Of a stretch of 64,000 nucleotides of DNA, positions 40,388-48,972 are shown one piece after another (the stretch's first letter is position 1; each line of letters opens with the position of its first letter). A program made the translations under genes and the position numbers. The notes under the pieces were generated by a model, which saw only the letters and a list, made by a program, of their open reading frames with translations, was not told the DNA's origin and made no database searches. The DNA comes from Ferrimonas marina. GTDB lineage: Bacteria; Pseudomonadota; Gammaproteobacteria; Enterobacterales; Shewanellaceae. The stretch covers positions 1 through 64,000 of the forward strand of contig NZ_FQXG01000003.1 of assembly GCF_900129905.1 (NCBI RefSeq), given 5' to 3'.

Positions 40388-40984
40388 ATGAAGCATATAG
40401 CCAAAGCAACTGAAGTGCCTGGGGCGAGCCAGTTCGTCAGTAAAGCGGTGCTCGAAGATTTCTGCGTTTTAATGATCCGGGGCCCCATGTTGGTCCGCGG
40501 GGTGTGGCTGGGTGAGGACGTCGACCTGTTCGATGCCTTGATGACTGCCATGGTGGATTACTGTGGCAGTGGTGGCCGAGTCCAAGGATCATCAATACGC
40601 GCCCTGGTGGTCACCGATACGCCCATTGCTCTGTCAAAACTCCAAACTCAGATTGTTGTTGATGAGTCCCTGTCATCGGTCGGGTTAGGGATGACGATCG
40701 GGCGGTCTGACGCGGATCTGTACGTGTTCGCAACCACCCGTCCGCTGACCGAGATGACGCCTGCTATGAAGCACGCCTATAAGAGCGTGCTCACCATGGG
40801 CCGACGGGTACTGTTGTGCCAGCGCTGTTACGATGCGGATTACTGCATGGAGGTCGACTATCGTGACTTCGCCAGGCACGAGGGTGGCGGCGCCCTCTTC
40901 AAGCCTATATCGCGTATTTATCATGCCTCACCAGTCCCAGTTTCCAAGGGCGGTCAAAAAAAATACTGGTTAAGTGTACATTAG
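40388..40984 (+). CDS. Unrecognised 198-aa protein
   Basis: Soluble alpha/beta protein with strands such as CVLMIRGPMLVRGVWL and IRALVVTDTPIAL, and a cysteine cluster LCQRCYDADYC near residue 140 that could bind zinc. A GCGTATAAGACG -10-like element lies 20 bp upstream. Function unknown. Confidence 0.6.
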   Translation: MKHIAKATEVPGASQFVSKAVLEDFCVLMIRGPMLVRGVWLGEDVDLFDALMTAMVDYCGSGGRVQGSSIRALVVTDTPIALSKLQTQIVVDESLSSVGLGMTIGRSDADLYVFATTRPLTEMTPAMKHAYKSVLTMGRRVLLCQRCYDADYCMEVDYRDFARHEGGGALFKPISRIYHASPVPVSKGGQKKYWLSVH

Positions 40985-40986
40985 TG

Positions 40987-41014
40987 TTGCTCGGAAAATA
41001 TACTTGTGTATAAT
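40987..41014 (+). promoter_or_regulatory. Sigma-70-like promoter
   Basis: TTGCTC, 16-bp spacer, TATAAT with TGTG just before the -10; 46 bp upstream of the next gene's ATG. Confidence 0.65.
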
Positions 41015-41059
41015 TGTTCTTGCTCAACTAAGGTTCACTTGGACACAAGGACTGTTTCT

Positions 41060-41356
41060 ATGAAGCTGCAACAACGCTCGGACGGAGTTGACGGACTCCA
41101 GTCTCTGCAAGTGTCACACATCGTCATGTTAGTGGTGGCGGTGGCGGGTGTAGCGGTACTGGCGGTGTTTAAGCCAGCGACGGCCGCACTTCTTACCTTC
41201 TTTGGTGGTTTGGCATGGTACAGTAAGTCGAAAGTGCCTGCCTTCACTCCGAACGCCCCCAAGGGCGAGCGGGAAGAGGAGGATATGGACCCCATCAAGC
41301 CTGAGATGTATCAGGCACGACGGCGTCCCAACCGAGGCCCTGCGGAGTCTCGATGA
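41060..41356 (+). CDS. Small membrane protein with cytoplasmic tail
   Basis: 98 aa from the ATG preceded by AAGGA. A polar N-terminus is followed by one or two close spans (about 20-55, VSHIVMLVVAVAGVAVLAVF and LLTFFGGLAWY) and a charged tail (KGEREEEDMDP...). It has its own promoter and terminator, so it is monocistronic. No family recognised. Confidence 0.65.
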   Translation: MKLQQRSDGVDGLQSLQVSHIVMLVVAVAGVAVLAVFKPATAALLTFFGGLAWYSKSKVPAFTPNAPKGEREEEDMDPIKPEMYQARRRPNRGPAESR

Positions 41357-41357
41357 G

Positions 41358-41383
41358 AAAAAGGGCCTTCGAGGCCCTTTTTT
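41358..41383 (+). terminator. Rho-independent terminator
   Basis: GGGCCT-TCG-AGGCCC with five A before and six T after. Confidence 0.9.
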
Positions 41384-41394
41384 GTGAGTTAAAC

Positions 41395-41856
41395 ATGGCG
41401 TTGAGAAGCATGAAGTACATATTTATTGCAGTTTCTGCTCTACTCCTGGCGGCATGCTCCGTTAGTAGTAAGGATCCCCTGGATAGGCTTTCGTATAGCT
41501 ACGTCAAAATTTGCACCGACGAAACCGAGTCCTGCCTTACCCACATGAACCTGGTGGTAACCCAGTTTGCCGGCAAGCCCATCGTCGCAACGGTACGTTA
41601 CCGCGGTAAGTACTACGAAAGTGAGAATCGGGTTGTGGCTTTGCGCGACGGTGAGGGCACCGTGACTCGGCAAGCAGAGTTGGGGAAGTTCTGTGATCCC
41701 AAGGGTTGCGGGCGCTACTTCATGCTGGAGTTCGAGTTGCCGCAGCGTGACTTTGAGGTATACAAAACCGTGGGGCACGTCGCGTTGCTGGACATCGGTG
41801 ATCGGGTAGAGAGCCTTTACATCCCGCATACTGCGTTTCAGGCTGCCGGACACTAG
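41395..41856 (+). CDS. Lipoprotein of unknown function
   Basis: 153 aa. A signal with lipobox LLAAC gives a lipid-anchored mature protein. Its body is strand-rich (NLVVTQFAGKPIVATVRYRG) with a cysteine pair FCDPKGCGRY near residue 115 that could form a disulfide. The ATG at 41395 has TGAG upstream; another ATG five codons later is also possible. A hairpin follows the stop. Confidence 0.65.
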   Translation: MALRSMKYIFIAVSALLLAACSVSSKDPLDRLSYSYVKICTDETESCLTHMNLVVTQFAGKPIVATVRYRGKYYESENRVVALRDGEGTVTRQAELGKFCDPKGCGRYFMLEFELPQRDFEVYKTVGHVALLDIGDRVESLYIPHTAFQAAGH

Positions 41857-41880
41857 CCCGCAAACAGCGATAGCATGATG

Positions 41881-41899
41881 ACCCGCCTACTTGGCGGGT
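41881..41899. terminator. Hairpin between convergent genes
   Basis: ACCCGCC-TACTT-GGCGGGT; serves the lipoprotein gene and overlaps the stop of the opposite gene. Confidence 0.55.
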
Positions 41900-42714
41900 T
41901 TCACGTTCTTGGGGATGGTGTCGGTGACCAGTTTCCTGATCAGCAGTTCCAGCAGCATCTTGCTGCCTTCGGTCGGTGCGTTGCCTTTGAACGATGCCGG
42001 GGTCCCGGTCACCCGCTTGAGATACCCTTCCGCACACAGGGCCAGCATTTCGCACAGCCTTACCGCGGCATGATACTGCCAGTTATTGCTCTTACCCAGC
42101 GGGGTGCCAAAGGCGGTCACGACTTCTCGCATAGGCTGGCCCTGGTTATCCACCACTGCCCGTAAGGCAAAGCTGATCGCGCCATTGCGGCTGGCTTTAG
42201 GCAACAGTTCTGTCGGGCTGAAGTCGATCCGGTGTTGGGTGTGCTTAGCGGAAAGGTAGGGGATCACGTCTGGCCGCCAGTTGGAGGGCATCGCCTGTAC
42301 CCGGCTACGGATCAGGCCAGCGCCTTGCAGGGAGAGTCGCCGAACCAGCGCTTTTGCTTGGTCATTGAGGTTGGCGGCACGGTCGAACTCATCACTGGTG
42401 CCGTCCTGACTTTGCTGGGCAATGACAATCTGCCTGCGCAGTGATGGGGTGTAGTGGCGCAGCACGTAAAGCTTGTGCTCGTTGGTGGCGGTAACCAGTA
42501 CCTTGACCAGGTGCCTTGCTTCACCAATGGTCATGGCCAGTTTCACCGAGTTGCGTTCCGGCGGCATGGTGTCGAACTCGTGATTCAGTTTGTCACGGAG
42601 TTCCTGGCAGTGCTTTGCTTCCTGGGAATCCCAAACGGCCGGGTTCCTGTTCAGGCAGAACAAGACCGGGCGGCTGATCAGGAAGTCGTGTTTGCTGTCG
42701 TCGGTAACGTGCAT
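41887..42714 (-). CDS. Unrecognised 275-aa protein
   Basis: Soluble, helical, moderately basic protein (LRRQIVIAQQSQDG, LVRRLSLQGAGLIRSRVQAM) with no known signature. The ATG at 42714 lies about eight bases after a TTATACT -10-like element and has no ribosome site, so it may be leaderless; an upstream in-frame ATG at 42753 also lacks a good site. Divergent from the HU gene. Confidence 0.6.
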   Translation of the reverse strand: MHVTDDSKHDFLISRPVLFCLNRNPAVWDSQEAKHCQELRDKLNHEFDTMPPERNSVKLAMTIGEARHLVKVLVTATNEHKLYVLRHYTPSLRRQIVIAQQSQDGTSDEFDRAANLNDQAKALVRRLSLQGAGLIRSRVQAMPSNWRPDVIPYLSAKHTQHRIDFSPTELLPKASRNGAISFALRAVVDNQGQPMREVVTAFGTPLGKSNNWQYHAAVRLCEMLALCAEGYLKRVTGTPASFKGNAPTEGSKMLLELLIRKLVTDTIPKNVKPAK

Positions 42715-42821
42715 ATTTAAAGTATAACGAATCCTTTCACAATATTGCTCCATCGGCGTATTGGGAGTTCCGGGGACCGCTGTTAATCTGTGAACGTTGG
42801 TATTGCCTTGTGAGGTTGAGT

Positions 42822-43109
42822 ATGACGGTAACCAAAGAGATGATGGCGGAGCACTTGATCAAAGCGAATCCGCAACTGAAGCTAACCAAGACTCGGGCGA
42901 AGATGATCGTCCAGACTATCTTGGAACGCATGCACAGCAACCTAGCGTCGGGTAAGGAAGTGCGCCTGTCGGGCTTTGGCAATTTCAAGCTGACCGATAA
43001 AAACCCCCGTCCTGGCCGCAACCCGAAAACCAAGGAGCCGGCCATGATCTCAGCGCGCCGTGTAGTTTCCTTCGTTCCGGGCTCCAAGCTCAAAGACCAG
43101 GTGGCCTAA
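42822..43109 (+). CDS. HU/IHF-family DNA-bending protein
   Basis: 95 aa. The family's arm signature is VRLSGFGNFKLTDKNPRPGR (about 49-68) running into NPKTKEP, with helices before it. It bends DNA in replication, recombination or transfer complexes. GAGG is six bases before the ATG. First in an overlapping operon with Nudix, barrel and L,D-transpeptidase genes. Confidence 0.92.
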   Translation: MTVTKEMMAEHLIKANPQLKLTKTRAKMIVQTILERMHSNLASGKEVRLSGFGNFKLTDKNPRPGRNPKTKEPAMISARRVVSFVPGSKLKDQVA

Positions 43110-43111
43110 CA

Positions 43112-43570
43112 GTGGGTGCTGAGGCGGAGAAGCAGCTGTCGTGTGGCGTGCTGGTGATCAACGACTCAAACCGCTTGTTGTTGATGCACGCCAAGATCAA
43201 TTCTCATTGGGACATCCCCAAAGGGGTAAAGCGCCCGGATGAGACCCCACTGCAGGCGGCGATCCGGGAAACCAAGGAAGAGACTGGCATGGTGTTAACG
43301 CCGAGTCAGCTGATCGACCTTGGCCAGTTCGAGTACAACTTCAAAAAGGATCTGCACCTGTACCTGCACTTCAGCAGTGGGGTGGAAATAGGCGATCTGT
43401 TCTGCAACAGCTACTTCGAGCATGAGGGTGAGTTGCACTCCGAGGCCAGCGAGTATGAATTTGTGCCGCTGGGCCGGGCTGAGCTGTTGATGTGTGGCAG
43501 CCTTCGTCGCCTGTATGAGCGGACATTGCTGGCCATCATCGAAGATAAGATTGAGGAAACTGGATGGTAG
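43112..43570 (+). CDS. Nudix hydrolase
   Basis: 152 aa. Complete Nudix box GVKRPDETPLQAAIRETKEE followed by TGM (about 38-60), pattern G-x5-E-x7-REx2EE-x-G with metal-binding glutamates. Neighbouring strands CGVLVINDSNRLLLMHA and WDIPKG are typical. It hydrolyses a nucleoside diphosphate linked to another moiety; substrate unknown. GTG start three bases after the HU stop. Confidence 0.92.
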   Translation: MGAEAEKQLSCGVLVINDSNRLLLMHAKINSHWDIPKGVKRPDETPLQAAIRETKEETGMVLTPSQLIDLGQFEYNFKKDLHLYLHFSSGVEIGDLFCNSYFEHEGELHSEASEYEFVPLGRAELLMCGSLRRLYERTLLAIIEDKIEETGW

Positions 43571-44154
43571 TTCCGCTGCGGACGTTGAAGCGGACCCATG
43601 GCGGGTTCAAGGCTTTGCTGGCCTGTGTGTTGTGTACAATAGGCTTTGGGGCGCTGGCTAGCGAGCGTCATGCTACGCTGGGCTATGTCTACTCCCACCC
43701 GGCTGACCAGGCCCTGTCCGGGGCCAGTTTCCGGGCTGTGAATCAGTTCCACCGTAACTTCGCCGTCGAGACCACCGGTACCTACGCCGATGGTTCGGGA
43801 CGTGCTCCCTGGGGCGAAGTGGGCCTGGGCGCTACACTCCGGTTGGATCTGGCCCGGGAATTGGCCGTCATCAACACCGAGGGGGTGTATGGCTACCTGC
43901 GGGCCTATGGGCTCTATCATGAGCGGGATGAGGCGGGGTACGGTTACCGTCTGAACGCTGGGATGGACGCTGAGATCTTCATCCCGGGGCTGTTCTTCGA
44001 GGGGGGGATCCAGTACACCAACCTCGACGGCTACCACCGAACTGGGCTTTACAGTCAGTTCATGGTCGACATTAACCGCACCTGGGGTGTGGGTGCCCGG
44101 TTTGACGTACAAAAGACCGCCGGTTGGCAGTTCCAGGTCAGGCGGCGTTTCTGA
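43564..44154 (+). CDS. Outer-membrane barrel protein
   Basis: 196 aa. A signal peptide of about 32 residues (...LLACVLCTIGFGALA) and a small eight-strand-type barrel with alternating strands (ATLGYVYSH, EVGLGATLRLDL, FFEGGIQYTNL), ending in RRRF with terminal Phe. Its ATG overlaps the Nudix stop, and the L,D-transpeptidase ATG overlaps its own stop. The linkage with a cell-wall enzyme suggests an envelope role. Confidence 0.7.
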   Translation: MVVPLRTLKRTHGGFKALLACVLCTIGFGALASERHATLGYVYSHPADQALSGASFRAVNQFHRNFAVETTGTYADGSGRAPWGEVGLGATLRLDLARELAVINTEGVYGYLRAYGLYHERDEAGYGYRLNAGMDAEIFIPGLFFEGGIQYTNLDGYHRTGLYSQFMVDINRTWGVGARFDVQKTAGWQFQVRRRF

Positions 44155-44963
44155 TGATCTTCAATGACCTCGCCATTGCGCTGGAGGAGTACCCCTCTAT
44201 GGCGGAGTTCGTAGCTAAGAGCCAGGAGCAGTGGCAGGCGGTGGCGGGTGTCGGCCAGGAGGTGGTGGTTAATGTGGCTGCTGCCGAAGTCTGGCTGCTG
44301 CAGGACGGGGAACTGGTTCGGCGCATGAAAGCCGGGGTGGGCCGGTTGAATCGTCCCACCCCGCTGTTTACCGATGCGATCGAGTACCTTGAGGTGAACC
44401 CCCGCTGGTACGTACCGGCTGGAATGGCCCAGCGAGATCTGATCCCCAAGTTCATTGCCGATCCCGATAAATTCTCAGGCCTGGGGTATCGCCTGTACGA
44501 TGACCAGTGGCAAAGGATCCCGGACAGCGCCATCGACTGGCTCCAGCTGCAGGCCGAGTACGAAGGGGTATACCTGGTGCAGCAGCCGGGCTGGGCCAAT
44601 GCCATGGGCACGGTGAAGTTCAAAGCACCGAACCCCATGAATGTCTTCCTTCATGACACCCCGGACAGATCCATCTTTGGCCGCAGCCCTGAGAGCAGAA
44701 CGGTCAGTGCTGGCTGCGTCCGGGTAGAAGATCCGCAGGCGCTGGTCGACTTTCTGCTTGGCGGTGACCAGATCTCACTGCTAGAGCAAAGGGCAGTCCC
44801 GGAGATAGTGGAGCTGGGTACACCGGTACCGTTGCACCTGCTCTACATGCCGGTGTGGGTAGATGAGGAAGGGGATCCGCGGTTTAGCCCAGATCTCTAC
44901 GGCCTGTGGCCGGGCTATCAGGCGCCGGCTGAGAGTGCGATGATGGAGCAGCTATTCTGGTAA
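44154..44963 (+). CDS. L,D-transpeptidase (YkuD-type)
   Basis: 269 aa. The catalytic region has HDTPDRSIFGR followed by SAGCVRVEDP (about 170-195), the H-x...-S-x-G-C-x-R signature with catalytic Cys. It forms 3-3 cross-links or anchors proteins in peptidoglycan. No clear N-terminal signal peptide is seen from this start, which is fixed by the ATGA overlap with the barrel gene, so export may need another route. May help open or strengthen the wall around a transfer channel. Confidence 0.85.
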   Translation: MIFNDLAIALEEYPSMAEFVAKSQEQWQAVAGVGQEVVVNVAAAEVWLLQDGELVRRMKAGVGRLNRPTPLFTDAIEYLEVNPRWYVPAGMAQRDLIPKFIADPDKFSGLGYRLYDDQWQRIPDSAIDWLQLQAEYEGVYLVQQPGWANAMGTVKFKAPNPMNVFLHDTPDRSIFGRSPESRTVSAGCVRVEDPQALVDFLLGGDQISLLEQRAVPEIVELGTPVPLHLLYMPVWVDEEGDPRFSPDLYGLWPGYQAPAESAMMEQLFW

Positions 44964-44966
44964 GCC

Positions 44967-45518
44967 CTACGGGGTCAGCAGTCTGTTCAGGTGGTCCTCG
45001 TCTGGGATCGGGCCATGGCTGAGCATCACCCCCTTGGGATGTTCATAGGTTTGCCCGGTAAGCCGGTCCAGTGCAGGGCCGGTCTCATCCGCTGATTCAG
45101 CCTCGAGTTGCAGGCAGAATCCGGTTTTTTCCCACTCCTTCGATACCAAGTCCAGTAGCCCCCCTACCCCATCGCGCATCTGCTCCAGCGACGCTTCGCT
45201 GTTGAGCATCTTGAGCAACCCAGCCAGTTCCTGGTCATCCAGATAGGCCAGCAATGACTCACCTTCTTCAATCAGATCGAGCAGTGAATCCCTCGACGCT
45301 CTCGGGGATGCGAGGCGCCGGTTTAGTTTTAGCAGCAGGTTGCGGATGATATCCAGCTGCAAAGATGCAATCTGCCACCCTGGCCCAACCCGGGTGATCG
45401 AGCGTCCCTCGAGCAAGGAGGGATCCGCAGCCGTGCGCTGAGCAGCGTAGCCGGTGTACAGCCCCTTTTGCTGGTTAGCATAGGTCAGAGAAACGATATC
45501 AGGCACACGCACTTGCAT
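44967..45518 (-). CDS. Unrecognised 183-aa helical protein
   Basis: Soluble; central helices (LQLDIIRNLLLKLNRRLASP, RDSLLDLIEEGESLLAYLDD) and an acidic C-terminal part. Start at 45518 with AAGGA nine bases upstream. It converges on the L,D-transpeptidase gene (3 bp apart) and is divergent from the YdjM-like gene. No family recognised. Confidence 0.6.
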   Translation of the reverse strand: MQVRVPDIVSLTYANQQKGLYTGYAAQRTAADPSLLEGRSITRVGPGWQIASLQLDIIRNLLLKLNRRLASPRASRDSLLDLIEEGESLLAYLDDQELAGLLKMLNSEASLEQMRDGVGGLLDLVSKEWEKTGFCLQLEAESADETGPALDRLTGQTYEHPKGVMLSHGPIPDEDHLNRLLTP

Positions 45519-45567
45519 GAAAACGGGTCCTTGTGGCGCCAGGGCCGGGGTCACTACTTCATTTCGA

Positions 45568-45579
45568 TATAATAATAAG
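45568..45579 (+). promoter_or_regulatory. Promoter box of the YdjM-like gene
   Basis: GATATAATAATA, 20 bp before the chosen GTG start; no clear -35. Confidence 0.4.
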
Positions 45580-45597
45580 AAACAGGCGAAACCAGAA

Positions 45598-46209
45598 GTG
45601 AACTACAAGTCCCACATCTATGGTGGTGTGGCCGTATGGTTGCATGCCGGTGCTGCGCTAAGCATTGGGGTTAACGATATGCTGGTTACAGCTCCAGTGG
45701 CCATCGTTGGGGCGCTTACCCCGGATCTCGACCACCCAAAATCCCGCATTGGCAGCCTGGTGCCCTTCTTGTCCCGCCCGATTAGCGCGCTGATTGGTCA
45801 CCGCGGGTTTTCGCATTCCGGCTTATGTGTGTTGGCCATGGCCTTGGCCTTCAGTCATCTGGTGTTGATGGATTACCCCGACTGGACCCTCTTTGTGCAG
45901 GCGTGGCTTATTGGCTACCTCAGTCACATGCTGTGTGATGCATTCACGGCCCGGGGGGTGCCGTTGTTGTGGCCCAACAGAGCCCGCTGGCGCGTACCCT
46001 TAATATGGATCCGGACCGGTAGGGAACCCGAGATGTGGTATGTATTGATCATGTTGATGTTGGGTCTGCAGGCGTTCGTCGCCACGGTAGGTGGTGCGCA
46101 ACCCTACTATGTTCTCCTCTGGCAAATGGCTCAGGATTCCCCTGGTTGGCCATGGGTTGAGAGCTACCTACTAAACCCGCTGCGCGCTCTTACCGTGATC
46201 GGGGGTTAA
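45598..46209 (+). CDS. YdjM-like membrane-bound metal-dependent hydrolase
   Basis: 203 aa from the GTG after the promoter box. Conserved metal ligands: ALTPDLDHPKSRIGS (about 38-52), LIGHRGFSHSG (about 65-75) and LSHMLCDAFTARGVPLLWP (about 116-134). Four or so membrane spans lie between. This is the DUF457/YdjM family of inner-membrane hydrolases; the substrate is not known. Confidence 0.88.
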   Translation: MNYKSHIYGGVAVWLHAGAALSIGVNDMLVTAPVAIVGALTPDLDHPKSRIGSLVPFLSRPISALIGHRGFSHSGLCVLAMALAFSHLVLMDYPDWTLFVQAWLIGYLSHMLCDAFTARGVPLLWPNRARWRVPLIWIRTGREPEMWYVLIMLMLGLQAFVATVGGAQPYYVLLWQMAQDSPGWPWVESYLLNPLRALTVIGG

Positions 46210-46224
46210 GGTTTGTCTGATGTG

Positions 46225-46237
46225 TATTAATAATTAG
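46225..46237 (+). promoter_or_regulatory. A+T promoter box
   Basis: TATTAATAATTAG, 27 bp before the DsbA-like gene's ATG. Confidence 0.45.
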
Positions 46238-46263
46238 AGTTACTGTTTCTAGGAGTACGGTTC

Positions 46264-46962
46264 ATGTTTAAGCGTTTGGTAATGCCGGCCATCCTGTTGG
46301 TGGTTGCGTTTTTTGGTTATAGCTATTGGAAGCATGGCTCTATCGATTTCAGGGTTAACATCGGTGCCAAACAGGTAACGTCCGACATCGCCGATCAGGC
46401 AAAGCGGGGCATTCCGGCAGCCGAGTTCATCGAGGGTCAGCACTGGGAGCGTTTGGAGGAGCCGCTGTTTGTGACTAAAGAGAACGTCACCATGCTGTTC
46501 TCTTATGCCTGCGTGCACTGCGCCAGGCTCGAGGAGGCCTATGAGGATTTCGCCTATATCGGCAGTAAGCCGGAGATGGCCTATGTCCCTGCTCCTTGGG
46601 GTCGAAATCGGGTAGAGGCGATGCGCTACTACGCGCTGGAACATCTCGGCCATGAGGCGCTTCACCCGGAGTACCTAAAGGCCCGCCACGCCGGGTTCCG
46701 CAAGTTCCCTGGGGATGAGATGTTTTTTGTCCGGATGGGCTTCCCGCAGCTAGCGGAGGTATTCAATAAGACCTACCAGCGCCAGTCGTTTGCTGAGAAG
46801 TTTCATCGTGACCGCCAGGTGGTACAAGCGCTGACCCCGCACATGAATGCCACACCGGCCATAGCCGTTTCCGGCAAGTACCGGGTAATGATCGAAAACA
46901 TCACCTCCGGCTACGACGAAATCGTGGCGGTGTCGGATTGGCTGATGGCCACACAGCCGTAA
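46264..46962 (+). CDS. DsbA-like thiol-disulfide protein, membrane-anchored
   Basis: 232 aa. N-terminal anchor (RLVMPAILLVVAFFGYSYW), then a thioredoxin fold with the redox pair SYACVHCARLE (CVHC, about 81-84) and the cis-Pro loop ATPAIAVSGKY (about 198-208). The helical insertion between them fits DsbA. It should introduce or shuffle disulfides in the periplasm, e.g. in secreted or transfer proteins of the element. AGGAG precedes the ATG. Confidence 0.88.
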   Translation: MFKRLVMPAILLVVAFFGYSYWKHGSIDFRVNIGAKQVTSDIADQAKRGIPAAEFIEGQHWERLEEPLFVTKENVTMLFSYACVHCARLEEAYEDFAYIGSKPEMAYVPAPWGRNRVEAMRYYALEHLGHEALHPEYLKARHAGFRKFPGDEMFFVRMGFPQLAEVFNKTYQRQSFAEKFHRDRQVVQALTPHMNATPAIAVSGKYRVMIENITSGYDEIVAVSDWLMATQP

Positions 46963-47113
46963 TTCAATCAGGCCTGGGTACTCACCTAGACTCAGCTAGT
47001 TGGTGGATTGCGGTTCAAGTACCGTGGACAGTGTGCATCCCGTGCGCTCTGAGCCAGGTCATGATCTGGGCCATGACGGCTCGAGCACTTGTTTTGCTTA
47101 AGTGGGGTGTGGA

Positions 47114-47653
47114 ATGAACTCTATCAAGGCGCTAGTCGGTAACACCTATGCCACGAAAAAGAATGGCGAGATTTATAAACTGAGTTTTCGTAAGCACGAA
47201 ACCATCATCGATGTTGAGTATGACGATGGCAGTAGTGGCACGGAGCCTGGGCTGGTCTGGCGCTTGTACTCCCCGGCAGGGGACATCGTTGGTTCCGGCT
47301 ACTTTGCGTACTGCGAAACCAGTGGTTACATTCGGGCTGAAGACGCGAACATCGAACCCGCGCATCGGGGAAAGGGCTTGTATGGTGATGTCTTGGCCCT
47401 GGTGAATCAGCATGTCGGCCTTGTGTCGGGCCAGGAGTACCACAGCCGACTCAGTGATGAAGCGAAGCGTATCTATGAACGCTTCGAAGAGGCTGGGTTA
47501 GCACGCCATATGTGGAAGCATGGTGGTGAGTACATAGTTGAGCCTAAAGCGTTGCATGCTCGGTTTGCCGAGATTGTCCCTTTGGGCCCTACTGAGACTG
47601 TAAGGTTTGCGCCGGTGAAGGAAGTGGATTTGGCTTCACCGGAAATAGGGTGA
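47114..47653 (+). CDS. GNAT-like acetyltransferase candidate
   Basis: 179 aa. IEPAHRGKGLYGDVLALVN (about 77-95) resembles the acetyl-CoA-binding R-G-x-G segment of GNAT enzymes, followed by a helix-strand pair (DEAKRIYERFEEAGLARH) as in that fold. Other motifs are not clear. Start chosen at the ATG after GGGG; an in-frame GTG four codons earlier overlaps the ribosome site. Monocistronic, ended by a strong hairpin. Confidence 0.5.
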   Translation: MNSIKALVGNTYATKKNGEIYKLSFRKHETIIDVEYDDGSSGTEPGLVWRLYSPAGDIVGSGYFAYCETSGYIRAEDANIEPAHRGKGLYGDVLALVNQHVGLVSGQEYHSRLSDEAKRIYERFEEAGLARHMWKHGGEYIVEPKALHARFAEIVPLGPTETVRFAPVKEVDLASPEIG

Positions 47654-47677
47654 CTGACAAGCGCTACGGGATATCTA

Positions 47678-47709
47678 AAATGGCCACCAGCTTAATCTGG
47701 TGGCCATTT
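47678..47709 (+). terminator. Strong terminator hairpin
   Basis: Perfect 13-bp stem AAATGGCCACCAG/CTGGTGGCCATTT with CTTAAT loop, between convergent genes. Confidence 0.85.
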
Positions 47710-47761
47710 ATATTGAGTGTCTAGCAGCACTGCGGGAGTGGCTTGGCGAGTCAGTCCGTAG

Positions 47762-48910
47762 TTAAAGGTTATTCTCCACGGCAAGTTCCGGCTGGAACAA
47801 TACGGCTCGTTGCGGCGTAATCAGCTTAGAGCCATGCTCCTGGACGATTTGGTTGATGTTCAGCAGCAGTTCTTGCTTGATCTGGTGATATAGGGCCCAC
47901 TTCGTAGTGCGGCAATAACACAAGACAAAGAACCGCAGCCTGCCATCCTCAATGCTGTCAACCTTCACTAGCACCGTCTGGCTGTCGTCGACCTCTGAGT
48001 GGCTCTCCAGCATGCCAGCAACGCTCCGCATGATGGCCGGCGCCAGGGCCGCGTCAGCCGTGTCTATGTACAGTCGTTCGTAGAGTCGGTAGTGCGTGAG
48101 GCGGCTGATGTTCTCGACGTTGATCTTAGCGAATTGCGCATTCATCACGTACAGGGGGACCTTGTTGAATTTCCTGATGGTGGTGATCCGCCAGCCGACA
48201 TCCTCGACAATGCCCTCAATGCCATCCGCCTCAGCCTTGATCCAGTCACCGGCAGTGAACGGTTTATCCAGGTAGATCATCAGGCCGCCGAAGATGTTAC
48301 TCAGGAAGTCCTTGGCGGCGAAGGTGACCGCCAGGCCGCCAAAGCCACCAAAGGCCGCCAGTGCAGACATGGAGACGCCCGCCTCCTGCAGCCCGGTCAA
48401 GCCAAAGGCCACCACCATGAAAATGCTCAGCACCCGGGCGCCGGTCTCGATGTGGGTGGTATCGCGGTAGAGCGAGCGCGAATTAGGGTCGTCGGAATCA
48501 ATGAGCTTGTTGTGCGCCAGGGCATCCTGCGCAATGGACTCGCGGAACTTGCCAATCAGGGAGAGTGTGAACCACAGGGCCAGGCCCCAGGACAGGTACC
48601 AATTGAGTGGCCCAAGTCTGGACTGTACGGCTACGGCGAAGTAGTCGCCTAGGCCTGATGCAACCAGGTTGAGGAATGCTAGCACAATACCGACACGGGC
48701 AGGCCAGTAGACCGCTCTGATAGCGCTTTGAATTGCTCGGGTCTTGGTGCCGGGCTCTTCGCGATCGGCGGCAAGCATACCTTGGTGAATAAGGCGTTTG
48801 AGCAGGAAGTGACTCAGCCATGCCCCTACGAATGACAGCAGAAGTTTCAACACCAAAACTTGGCCAGGAGAGAGGGGGATTTCTTGTGCCGCTTCCACAG
48901 GGGGTACCAA
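47762..48910 (-). CDS. MscS-family mechanosensitive channel
   Basis: 382 aa. Four or five spans; the pore-lining helix and following beta domain read SALAAFGGFGGLAVTFAAKD and NIFGGLMIYLDKPFTAGDWI (about 180-220), the MscS hallmark. The C-terminal alpha/beta vestibule follows. It would open under membrane tension and release solutes. Start is TTG at 48910 or GTG at 48898; neither has a good ribosome site. Confidence 0.9.
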   Translation of the reverse strand: MVPPVEAAQEIPLSPGQVLVLKLLLSFVGAWLSHFLLKRLIHQGMLAADREEPGTKTRAIQSAIRAVYWPARVGIVLAFLNLVASGLGDYFAVAVQSRLGPLNWYLSWGLALWFTLSLIGKFRESIAQDALAHNKLIDSDDPNSRSLYRDTTHIETGARVLSIFMVVAFGLTGLQEAGVSMSALAAFGGFGGLAVTFAAKDFLSNIFGGLMIYLDKPFTAGDWIKAEADGIEGIVEDVGWRITTIRKFNKVPLYVMNAQFAKINVENISRLTHYRLYERLYIDTADAALAPAIMRSVAGMLESHSEVDDSQTVLVKVDSIEDGRLRFFVLCYCRTTKWALYHQIKQELLLNINQIVQEHGSKLITPQRAVLFQPELAVENNL

Positions 48911-48972
48911 TAATAATGCGTGTGTATAAATCTTAACGCATCGTCAAAGGGGAGATGGTTGCTAGGTGGAAA

